64,000 nucleotides of DNA from Galeruca laticollis (lineage: Eukaryota; Arthropoda; Insecta; Coleoptera; Chrysomelidae), in assembly GCA_963921935.1 (NCBI GenBank), contig OY998175.1, forward strand, positions 304,691,484 through 304,755,483, in the 5' to 3' direction. Of the stretch, positions 42,714-52,649 are shown piece after piece; positions within the stretch are counted from its first letter, which is position 1; each line of letters begins with the position of its first letter. The notes beneath the pieces are model-generated. The model did not search any database. It worked only from the letters and a program-made list of their open reading frames with translations, and was not told the origin of the DNA. A program made the translations under genes and the position numbers.

Positions 42714-45359
42714 ATGGAGTGGAATAAAGAAGAAGTAATAAACTTTATAGAAATTTACCGTAAATATGAACTACTTTGGGACCCGAAACATCGAGATCAT
42801 TATAATAAAATTCTAAAACAAGATGCTTGGGAGGAAATCGCAAAAGAAGTGAATAGGTCGGTTGATGAATGCAAGAAAAAAATGGAATATCTTTTGGCAG
42901 CACTTAGGAGAGAGAAAATGAAAATGACGAAGACCACCGGCACTGGAAAAGGTAGGTACCGAAAATTTACTTTAATTTTTTTTAAAACAAACCTTAATTA
43001 AATGAGTTTATACCGGGTGGAAACGTTAAACGGGCACCGCGCTCTCACGTCTGTATTATTACATTAAATTGAAAAGTGAATATGCTGACTTGTATGATTT
43101 TTTCGCAGCTATCGAATGGTGCAAATCATAGTCAGCATATTTACTTTTCAATTAAATGTAATAATACAGACGTGAGAGCGCGGTGCCCGTTTAACGTTTC
43201 CACCCGGTATAATTAGTTTTATTTTTTTTTAGGAACAGCAGAAGTTTACAAAAGCTCATGGTTTGCCTTTCAAAGTATGAAATTTTTATGGGACAAAAAC
43301 AAGCCGAGATCTACAATGAGTACAGTAAGTACATTTTTTCTTATTGTACACTGTGGGTAAAATGAAAGTAGCATCCTTTTTTAAAGGTTTTATGTTAAAT
43401 TTTTATTTCTTGGCCAATTTTATTAGTTAAATTTTGACAGGGTATGCTACCAACATTTCTTAACACAAGTACAAATATTTATTTAAATATAAATTAAGCA
43501 TAGTGTCTGCAATTATTTGTGGGTTAAGTTATAAGTATTTAGGTTAGGCATATTTATGTTGCCACGGTACTTCGCCATCATTTGTAAAGTATTCTGCCAG
43601 TTCGTCTCTTATATTTGACAGAGTAGATTTTGTTCTACGTGCAATTCTTCTCAACGGGAGGAGTGAAGTAATACCATCAACATCTCTTCTCCAGGCTCCT
43701 TCTGTAGTGACACCTTCTTCTTCAGAATCAAATGTTCCATTGGGAGTGTAAATATGAACCGACTGCGGTCTTCTACGTAAAAAGTTATGTAGCAGAACAA
43801 CTGTCATAACTATAAGTGACGCCTTTTCTGGTTCTAATAGCAGTGGTTTTCTTAATATCCGAAACACTGCTGAGGCGATGCCGAACACATTCTCAACCAC
43901 TCTGCGTGCTCTACAAAGTCGGTAGTTGAAGATTCTTTGTTTTGATCCTTTAGTGTAGTAACCGGGATAAACTTTCATGAGATTTTCCGCCATAGCAAAC
44001 GCTTCATCTCCGATGAAAAAAAATGGCACGTCTTCTTCCCTACTGTTTAGAGGAGTGGGCGCTGGGAGATTTAATCGCTTTTGCTGCATTAGCTTGTACA
44101 ACTCGGTATTTGAAAACACGCCACCGTCAGATATCCTGCCTTGGCAACCTATATCCACGAACAGGAAATTATAGTTAGCATCAACCAAAGCAAACAGGAC
44201 AATGCTGAAAAATCCTTTATAATTGATAAATTCGCTGCCACTTCCTATGGGACACTGTAATGTAACATGTTTGCCATCAATGGCTCCAACACAATGTGGA
44301 AAGTCCCATTTAGTTTCAAACTCTTTCACCACTTCCATCCACTTTTCTTGAGTTTTTGGTATCTACAATAAAAAAACCTTTATTTAGTTGCTGAATATTA
44401 TTATTATTTCTTTGAAGTATTAATTTCTCAACAAAATTTAATGTTCATTACGGAGAAACAATAATTAAACAATACTCACTAAACTTAAATATTTCTTTCT
44501 TTCTTTCAAAAAATCTTTGAAAGATTTTTTCGAAATCTTTCATAAATATTAGAAAACAGAGCGAGGTATATAAATAACTGTAATTATTGTTTTGTTGTTA
44601 CAGTTGCCCATAGCTGCAAATACCCAGGACAACCTAGAAGAAGAAGAAGTAACAGCGAATGAAGAGATAGAGGATGTGGAAATACCAGCGGAAGAGAATT
44701 TCGAAGACAGTATGGACTCCGTAGCAAGTACAAACCGCCCCGGACCAGTTAGAACCAATGAAAATTCCCAAATAAGTACAAAGGCCTCAGCAGCTACAAA
44801 ACGCGTACAACCACCAACACCCACTAGTTCTCAAAAAAAGAAACGTCAGAAAACTACAACAGATGAACGCCTCGACAAGGCTTTTGAGATATTAACGTCA
44901 ACATCAAGCACGCCAATATTAGACGATAGTTACCACTTTGGTAACTTAATTGCCTCTAAGCTGCGACTTTATAATGATGATGTTCGATGTGCAATTCAAA
45001 GTGACATTTTAAATATTTTCCTTCGGGCGAACAGAGGTTATTATAATAACAGAGTAAGCGTTTTACCGGACCATGTACACTATACCAACCCACCTACTTC
45101 TCACACATACACTTCTCCGCACTCTTCTTTATCCAGCTCCTCCTCTCAGTCTCCATGGCAATCATCAAATCATTCGCAGTCTCAAAATCAATACCAATTT
45201 CAAGATCAATCGCAAAAATCAAATCAATCCACCCACACACATCAAGCCTCGAATGACTATGGCGAAGAATCTGGTATTCAAAGCCCAACAACATCGGCGT
45301 TTTTAATTAATACTCCTTCATATACATTGCCACTTGATGAAGCATTACAACAGTTGTAA
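42714..45359 (+). CDS. Harbinger MADF DNA-binding protein, three exons
   Basis: Exons 42714-42951, 43233-43324 and 44604-45359, joined by GT-AG introns: donor AAAAG|GTAGGT, acceptor TTTTTTTTAG|GAACAG, donor AGTACA|GTAAGT, acceptor GTTACAG|TTGCCC. Phases agree and give about 361 residues. Exon 1 has a MADF domain (EWNKEEVINFIEIYRKYELL, WEEIAKEVNRSVDECKKKME) and exon 2 completes it (SSWFAFQSMKFLWDKNKP). Exon 3 is acidic, then Ser/Thr-rich, with TDERLDKAFEIL and a BESS-like helical stretch (FGNLIASKLRLYNDDVRCAI), ending Gln/Ser-rich. In PIF/Harbinger elements this second protein (MADF or Myb/SANT type) binds DNA and brings the transposase to the nucleus and the ends. Start ATG 42714 fits the MADF N-terminus; upstream in-frame codons have no match. 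Confidence 0.85.
43011..43209. mobile_element. 199-bp fold-back MITE in a Harbinger intron
   Basis: The two arms, about 80 bp each, are near-perfect inverted copies (TACCGGGTGGAAACGTTAAA at the left, its complement at the right), with a short centre around 43092-43125. TA at the edges suits a TA-target MITE. It lies in intron 1 of the MADF gene and leaves the splice sites intact. Confidence 0.9.
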
Positions 45360-45830
45360 AGTCGCTTGTAAATAAAAATAAATTCAACTTACCTGAATGT
45401 AGTCTTTGAATACTTCCACAATAGCCCCGCACACCTCTGGAACAATCTTACTGATGGTTTGCTTTGCGATTTTAAATAGATACTGAAGGCTGGAGTAGGA
45501 ATCGCCAGTGGCCAAAAAGCGTAAAGTTAGAGCCAATCTTTCTTGAGCGGGAATTGCTTTTCGAAATGTAGTATCTTGTTTAGCAATTATTGGCTCAATC
45601 GATGACAACAAAAATTCAAAATCAGTAGGATGCATTCTAGTGAAGTTCTTGTACATGCCGCTAACAGCTTGGAACTTCAGGTCAGCCATTAAACTTGTTC
45701 CACTATATTGCTCCCTGCTGGCGTACAACTTTGACATCCACCAACGCGGTGGTTTGCGTCTTTTCTTCTCTTGCTGCAGAGCATAGTGAATAAAAATATA
45801 CGCGGCTGCCGCTTGCTGAGGTCCATTCAT
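43544..45830 (-). CDS. Harbinger DDE transposase (HARBI1-like), two exons
   Basis: Exon 1 45830-45393, exon 2 44362-43544; donor CATTCAG|GTAAGT and acceptor ATTGTAG|ATACC, phase 0, giving about 418 residues. Exon 1: basic head QQEKKRRKPPRWWMSKLYAS, a DFEFLLSSIEPIIAKQDTTF segment and a helix-turn-helix (LRFLATGDSYSSLQYLFKIA, KQTISKIVPEVC). Exon 2: HCVGAIDGKHV (catalytic Asp), FLFVDIGCQGRISDGGVFSN (Asp), FFFIGDEAF and FNYRLCRARRVVENVFGI (catalytic Glu). The DDE triad is intact and no stop is seen. The intron contains the last exon of the MADF gene on the other strand. Confidence 0.92.
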
Positions 45831-46038
45831 TGCAGAGATGCTGAGAGAACTATTTTGTAGTTATCAACCTGAGATGCTTCCACCAAATAAGTCAAACTAG
45901 CAACACGTCCGCACGACGTATCCCTCCCGTTCGCGCAATTGATACACAGATACGCAGTGAATCTGGGCTGAAAAAAAAACTGACTCGTTGCAGCGTATCG
46001 TACCAAAATGAAACTATACGCTGATACGATACGTTGAT

Positions 46039-46074
46039 ACGATACGTGATTTGGCAACAAATGGATACCCGCCT
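46039..46074. repeat. Right 36-bp TIR of the Harbinger element
   Basis: Exact inverted copy of 42375-42410, followed by TTA. Confidence 0.93.
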
Positions 46075-46077
46075 TTA

Positions 46078-46787
46078 GGATGTTAATGTTAAAGCGATGC
46101 GGTATCGGCATTTTTTCTCCGACTTCACCAGTATATAAAAGGGAAAATGAGGGACACCATTTTCATTTTAATAAGTACATTTCATTGATTTAACATACAA
46201 TAATACTGGTAACATGATGGAAATAATTGTGAGGAATAATGAAAAGTTATTGAAAATGTGTTTGATTGATTTTTTTTTCATTCAGAACTCTTTAGTTTAT
46301 TATTTATGGTAAGTATAGTGTATAAAACTTTATTTAATGTAATTTTCACTCAGTCGCCTATTTTAAATTTTAGAAAAAAATGTCCTGATTAAATTTATTT
46401 CGGAATGAATGAAATTTTATTAAATAAATATATACAATTTTTATTCCCAAAAAGACATTTTACAATGTATGGGACACGTCAATGGTAAATAGTACAAACA
46501 TAATTAAAAATACACAAATAACGTCAAATGGTTAACCCTTCGTTAGTGTGGTAAAAAAATTACACGGCTAGTGTTCTGGCGTATATCATACACCAAATTA
46601 AAATATTACTCAGTCACTGCAGTTTAAAAAAATAAATACTTTATAAGTAAAATATGATTTTTTATTAATTTATGGCACAAATAAAGCAAACAATTTACAC
46701 TCAATAACAATTATTAACAAAATATTAACATTCATTCCGAACAATAGCAAATCAGCGTGAAAAATAACATGGGTCGATATTATAGTG
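46078..46787. other. Spacer with TATA-like box and a piggyBac-like terminus
   Basis: No coding region. TATATAAAAGGG lies at 46131-46142. GGTTAACCCTTCGTTAGTGT at about 46531 starts with TTAA plus CCCTTCG, a common piggyBac-type end, and is followed by CGGCTAGTGTTCTGG. An opposite end was not found. Confidence 0.4.
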
Positions 46788-49208
46788 CAATGGTTCCCAA
46801 CGGGGGCGATACCACCCCCTTTTGGGCACTGCAGCCTTTTAGGGGGGCGGTAGCGGATTCAGAAGCAAATAATAAGCAGTCAAGAGGAATGGTGAAATAA
46901 AAATGATTTAATAAGGGTTAATAAGCAGTTTTAAATTACCATTAATAATAATACTAATAATCATAATAATTTCTTCTAGTTCAGAATAGAAGTATATGAC
47001 TTGTCCTCGCAAGTTGATAAGCGAACGCGCGATGTTCATACAAAATAACATGTTTCGACATGATTGCACACAGACAAGTTGAATCATGCACAAAATGAAA
47101 CGTATAAAAGCAACAGCACTACGAATTTTTTGTTAGTTAGTTGTATGCGCTTGGCCGCGATATATAGTCGTGAATCATAAGGTCGACCGTAGTAAATAAT
47201 CGTGAGTGGTGTGTCATTTTATAAACATTACTATCTATAAATCTAATGAGAATTTAATTTTTGTATGAAAATGGCTGTATCTGCATCTAAATTAAAAAAG
47301 AAATGCCGTCAATACAGTATTGAATATTTAAAATATGTATTTGCGGAATCTTCTACAAACAAAATTACCTATGTGTTTGATTTGCCGAGAAAAGTTTTTT
47401 CAAATGAAGCTATGAAACCTTCTAGGCTACAAGAACATTTACATAAAATGCATCCTGATAAGAAGAACAAAGATATATTCTATTTTCAAGAACTCGAAAA
47501 ATAATATTTGAAACAGCCAACTATATCAAACCTTTTTGCATCGTCTCCTAAACGAGACGATGATGGGCTACGAGCCTCATATAACGTTTCATTGTTAATC
47601 GCAAAATCAGGAAAACCACACACCATTGGCGAGGAATCAATTTTGCCGGCTGTCGAAGAGATATTAAAAACTGTTCTCCATCATAAGACACCATTTGATA
47701 TCATTGAAAAAATTCCTCTCAGTAATAATTCAGTGCAAAGAAGAATAGATGAAATGGCAAATGACGTTGAAATATCATTATGCGATTACCTGAAGACTTG
47801 CAAATTTTCCATTGAACTCGATGAATCAACTCTACCAAGTAACCAAGCTCTACTCTTATCATACGTACGATTTATAAAAGAAGAAAAAATTGCTCAAGAG
47901 TTATTATTTGCTAAGCATTTGGAATCTGATACAAAGGGATATTCTATATTTAATATCATGCAAGAATTTTTTCAAGAGAAAGAAATTCCTATTAGCAATA
48001 TTGTGTCTGCTGCTACTGATGGTGCTCCAGCAATGACCGGGCGTCATAAGGGTTTTATAGCACATTCGAGAAAAAGCAGTGCCAAATGTACTCGCTGTAC
48101 ATTGTATTATTCACCGTCAGCATTTGGTTGCAAAAAAATTAAATCAACGTCTGCATGCGTCCCTCAATAACGTTATTAAAGCAATCAATATCATTAGAAG
48201 CAATTCATTGAATGACCGTTTGTTTCATAAGCTTTGCAATGACATCGCTTATTTGACGGACCTGTTTAAAGTATTTAATCAAGTTAATCTACAATTGCAA
48301 GGTGATGATTCATTTATTATTGAAACTAAAAACGTCATAGCTGCTTTTGGAGGAAAACTTCTTATATTCAAAAGTAATCTTGGTAGAGGTGAGTACAACC
48401 ATCTGCAAAACCGGAAGATTCACTTACTTACTGCCACCACTTGGAAGTTCTTCATGTTGATTTCACAGAGCGTTTCCAAGATATTTTATACATGGAAATA
48501 CCAAGTTGGGTTATAGATCCTTTCGCAAACACAGATACTGAAGGCTCATCAAATTTGGAAGAGGAGCTATTAGAACTCAGAACTAACGAAAAACTGAAAG
48601 TAAAATTTAAACGAGGATATCAAGAGTTCTGGCTTCAAAAACCAATACCAGTTCTCTATCCTGGATTGTGGACAATAGTACAGGAAGTTGTTAATTGCAT
48701 ATCCTTCGTCCTATATGGCTGAACGTGCATTCAGTGCAGTAACTGATTTGCTGTCAAAGAAGAGGAACAGACTACACATCACTGAACGTGGCGATCTGTG
48801 ATTGATGTTAACGAAATTGGAAACCGATATTAACAAACTGGTAACACTCCACCAGCCTCATTGATTTTTTCTTCATTATTAATTTTGTATTTCTTATTGC
48901 ATTGCATTTCTTATTTCTATTGTGATTGTATTTCTCATTGATTCTGTGTTTATATTCAAAAGTTTAACAAACAATTTTATTGTACAATTGGTAGTCGTTT
49001 AATAAATTTCTACTTCATCATTCCTCTAAAATAAAATTTAGACATTAACTGAAATTAAAGCTAAATACAGATCAATTGGAACGGTACAGATGATATTCAA
49101 ATAAAATTAACTACTTTGGACTAACCAGCGACTGGGGGGGGGGGGGCGTTGAAATTTTTGTTCTCTTCTGTAGGGGGCCGGTGGTCCAGAAAAGGTTGGG
49201 AACAACTG
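46788..49208 (+). mobile_element. Second hAT transposon (CAGTGGTTCCCAAC-type ends)
   Basis: The left end reads CAATGGTTCCCAACGGGGGC and the right end, reverse strand, CAGTTGTTCCCAACCTTTTC, both variants of the widespread CAGTGGTTCTCAACC hAT terminus. Flanking 8-mers (TTATAGTG, AGTGGATC) do not match, so the duplication has decayed or the boundary is off by a few bases. The plus strand holds a broken transposase. A G run at 49135-49147 lies near the right end. Confidence 0.8.
47269..48864 (+). pseudogene. hAT transposase with BED finger (ZBED5/GTF2IRD2-like type)
   Basis: ATG 47269. The N-terminal BED finger is disturbed by an indel near 47370 (CLIC in one frame, KPSRLQEHLHKMHPDKKN in another). 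A TAA at 47502-47504 separates it from LKQPTISNLFASSPKRDD. The core has IELDESTLPSNQALLLSYVR (Asp, about 47818), SAATDGAPAMTGRHKGF (Asp, about 48015), AVHCIIHRQHLVAKKL (second frame, about 48086) and AFSAVTDLLSKKRNRLHITE, the C-terminal dimerisation helix. Further frame changes near 48100 and 48440, plus a TGA near 48800. Dead copy. Confidence 0.85.
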
Positions 49209-49330
49209 AGTGGATCAAAAAATATACGTCCATAAATGAAACACTATATACACAAATACTCTAAAACAAAAATAGGATAACCATAACAAAAAAAAAATTA
49301 CAGTACTGTTTGAAATGAAACTTACAGTTT

Positions 49331-49486
49331 CTAGATAATTCCACAACATATTGAAAAACTTTTAAAAACTAAGAAAATTGACAATTGTTTCGATATTAAG
49401 TATCATCGTCAGAATTTAATATTGAAACAATTGTCAATTTTCTTAGAGTTTTTAAATTTTTTCCAATATATTGTGGAATTATCTAG
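49331..49486. repeat. 156-bp fold-back sequence
   Basis: Arms of about 62 bp, CTAGATAATTCCACAACATA at the left and its complement TATGTTGTGG/ATTATCTAG-type at the right with a few mismatches, around a 30-base centre. Could be a small MITE; outer bases CTAG are themselves palindromic. Confidence 0.75.
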
Positions 49487-49489
49487 ATT

Positions 49490-49880
49490 CGGATTTGAGC
49501 CTTGTGAACATCAAATGTTCCATTAGTTTAGCCAGGACGTTCAGTAAGCAGATAGGTCTTAGCTTCTTCAATTAGCACCATTCTTGCTAACTGTAGTTCT
49601 TTGGGGAACTCGCCTTTCGTTAGTGCCTCGTTTAGTACCAGTAAGAGCTTTTCTGGGTAGCTCCTTATTATTATGGCCTTTATCACTTCGGCAGGGATGT
49701 TGTCTGGACACGGCGCTTTCTTCTCTATCAGCCGTTCGTTTGCTTGTAGTAGTTTCTCTATGTTGTGGATCGTTGATAGGATAGTAACTTTGTCTACTTT
49801 ACACTGTTTTTTAATAACTGTGAAATCATTTCTCACTCAGGCTCCAACATCCTTTTTGCTGTTGCCACTGTTCAGATTTT
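49490..49880 (-). pseudogene. R1-like LINE reverse transcriptase fragment
   Basis: Minus-strand frame 49836-49528 with LLQANERLIEKKAPCPDNIP, YPEKLLLVLNEALTKGEFPK and LARMVLIEEAKT corresponds to the beginning of the RT domain (KAPGPDNIP-type block) of R1-like LINEs. After a frameshift RPICLLNVLAKLMEHLM continues to about 49490, where the fold-back sequence begins. Everything else of this LINE is missing. The frame upstream of 49836 ends at a stop. Confidence 0.7.
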
Positions 49881-50739
49881 TTTCTTCATACGTTTGTCGT
49901 TTTGTCTAGAGCTAAATAATTGCTATTTAAAACGGTTAGAGAATCTTCTATGAGTTTGGAAGTATGAGATATTAGAAGAACGTTTACATTTCTCCCATAA
50001 ATTCCGTTTCTGTTGTTATTCTTCATGATGGTGAGTCTGGCAAGATATGGGTGAACAAATGGTTTGTTCTACTCAATCTATTCAGTTTTTAAATGTTTTT
50101 GAACGGTACGATAGATCCACGGTGCATCCGTATCATGTTAAAAATAATCACATAGAATTAACATAAAAATCGTGATTAAAAAAATTACTACGTTTAGAAT
50201 ACGGGACATGAACAGATTACTTGACAGTGTGGTGATTAAAGCCTACTCTATAATAACATAATTCATTTAAAAAATCTTGTTTCCTTGAAATGTACAGATT
50301 TGACGCTAATTAGTGGTAAAATAATTATGCACTTAGTAGACTTCTATTTTTGATCTTTTATTTTATATCGAGAATGTAAAATCAATTTTCTTACTTTTAC
50401 AGGGGGCACTGATGATGGTTTATCATTGAACCGAAAGCGCTCTGCTAATAATAAATTCTTGTAACAAAATACAAACTTTGGTTTCTTTTCGATAATTATT
50501 TTTCTCTGGTACACTCAGCTGACTTCATTCACTCATTTATTTTTTATCTGATTGTATTTGCAGTTATCTTATAAAAGCTGGTATATAATTATTTTTTCTT
50601 TTATAAATTGTTGAATAATTATTAATTGGTATTGATATTTGACGATATCCTTCTCAACTTTGTTTTAATAAGGTATCGAAGGTAACAATTATTTCAATTC
50701 GATTCACAGTTTTCTGTAAAGGATCATATACTCCAATCC
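49881..50739. other. No gene seen
   Basis: AT-rich. GGGCACTGATGATGGTTTAT at 50404 resembles strings common in 3' UTRs of insect LINEs. No coding support. Confidence 0.4.
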
Positions 50740-51384
50740 GTGTAGGGTTGGATGGGGTAATTGTAAACGATTTTATCATGTTTGGAAATCACGAAGATGT
50801 AATGTCTTACTTTACAAATTTTAGTGTCGACCATTCCTAAAACCTATTTAAATTATGATATTATTCTCTACTGATGTAGGTACAAATGAGATATACATTT
50901 GTTTCAAAGAAAAGCTAGTTTACATTCACCCCGCAGTGTTTTCAATTCCCCTCAGAGTACGGGGTAAATGTAAACAAAGATATTATTTAACATTTGAAGT
51001 ATGTATTTTGTGTTCACATTTACCCCAATAATGAAACACAAAATTTTCCTCAAGAAAATATATCATTTCAAAAAGTTTAAAGGCTTACAAAATTATCCTA
51101 ACAATAAAAACTTATTAAACAGTAACAAATTCTGAAACATTACTTGAAGAAAATCTAAGAAATACAAGAAAAATAATATTGAACCTAACATTATCGAACA
51201 AAATCCCAATGGCACAGGACCAATTGGACAGGCTTATTTCAGTAACATTTTTGCATAAAACCCAAAATAAAAAATTACATACAAAATTAGTAGAATGTTT
51301 TGCGATGTACAAAAAACCGAAGTAACATTTGGGCATCAAATAAAAAACAAAATAAACGGTTTTAAGGATTAAAACTAACTTATC

Positions 51385-52150
51385 CGCATCTGTGGCCCTG
51401 AATAATATTCTATCATAAAATTGTTACTTGTATACACTTCGGGGGGTGTATCGTGCTAACATACCGGAATTTCTCCAACAATAACCAAAAATTCAGTATA
51501 TCTGGATTTATACGACCCCTGTACTCGCTCTAGTCAACTGAAAATCAATAGGGTACATTCGTGAGACACCTTGAACAATATTCAATCATAAAATTGATCA
51601 ATCGCATACTCTCTGGAGGCTCGTGCTAACAAACTGAAAATTCTCCAAAAATGACGAAAGTTTGGTACTTCAAGTACCACAGCACCCGTTGTACTGGCTT
51701 TAGTGAGCTCAATATCAATAGGGTTCATCTTTAAGACGCTCTGAATAATATCCAATCATAAAATTCATCACTTGTGATACTCCGGAGGCTGTATCGTGTT
51801 AACAAACTGAAACTTCTCCAAAAATGACAAAAATATCGTACTTAAAGTACTGTAGCACTTGTTGTATTGGCTCCGGTGAGCTGAAAATCAATAGAGTTCA
51901 TCAGTGAGATGTCCTGAATAATATTAAATCATAAAATTGGTGACTTGTTGAACTCCGGAGGCTGTATCGTGTTAACAAACTGCAATTTCTCAAAAAAATA
52001 CAAAATGTCGTACTTCAAGTACCATAGCACCCGTGGTACTGGCTCTGGTGAATTGAAAATCAATAGGGATCATCTGTGACATGTCCTTAACAATATTCAA
52101 TCATAAAATTGCTGACTTATTTCACTCCGGAGGCTGTATCGTGCTAACAA
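51385..52150. repeat. 173-bp tandem array, about 4.4 copies
   Basis: The string TCGTGCTAAC / TCGTGTTAAC recurs at 51451, 51621, 51793, 51966 and 52139, intervals 170-173. Other shared blocks are GACTTGT...ACTCCGGAGGCTGT, TTCTCCAAAAATGAC, GTACTTCAAGTACCA and TGAAAATCAATAGGGTTCAT. Copies differ by roughly 10-20%. The unit is near nucleosome-repeat length and satellite-like. Confidence 0.92.
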
Positions 52151-52170
52151 GACATATAAGGAAAAGTGGC

Positions 52171-52196
52171 CGACGACAACGACGACGACGACGACA
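52171..52196. repeat. (GAC)n microsatellite
   Basis: Short GAC repeat 25 bases beyond the tandem array. Confidence 0.85.
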
Positions 52197-52649
52197 TACA
52201 CACAGGATTTTTTTTCTAAAAACCGTTTTTTCGGGTTGTTGTTGATGGAAACCGTAAAAATAACTCAAAAAAAAATTTCAAAATTCCAACTTTTTTTGGG
52301 GTAAACCAATTCTTTTCTCGCATATAGAAAGGTTGAGCGGAAAAGTAAAAATAAAAAAAAATCTTGTAAATTTGTGAGTTTTCTTAAATAAATGTTTTCA
52401 TGTACGATTTAGAGAAAAATGTTGAACACAAAAGTTGTAGAACGTGTTAAGGTCTATTAAAAAGCTTAGTAACTTTTTTGCGTCAAATGAAAAACAAATC
52501 TAGGATTACCAAAACGAAAAACTGCATTGAAATTTTTTCGAAGTCGCGTCATGCTACTTTCTATAATAGCTCTATTTCATTCTGGAATAAGCCTAATAAT
52601 GCTCCCAAAAATGTTCACTGTTTCAATTCTCAGCTAATGCTCCAGGGAA

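Larger units (their letters stand above)
42375..46074. mobile_element. PIF/Harbinger transposon, complete-looking
   Basis: TTA target duplications lie at 42372-42374 and 46075-46077. TIRs of 36 bp (42375-42410, 46039-46074) are identical, beginning AGGCGGGTATCCATTTGTTG. Subterminal regions carry several ACGTATCGT / GATACGATACG motifs on both sides, likely binding sites. Two genes, both intact after splicing: a MADF protein (+) and a DDE transposase (-). Size 3700 bp. Every part expected of an autonomous Harbinger is present, with a 199-bp fold-back insertion in an intron. Confidence 0.95.

Noticed and set aside
44549..44824. Minus-strand open frame opposite MADF exon 3
   Set aside because: Shadow of the exon; splice sites and composition support the plus strand.
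46131..46142. TATATAAAAGGG as a gene promoter
   Set aside because: No gene follows in a sensible position; chance is likely in AT-rich DNA.
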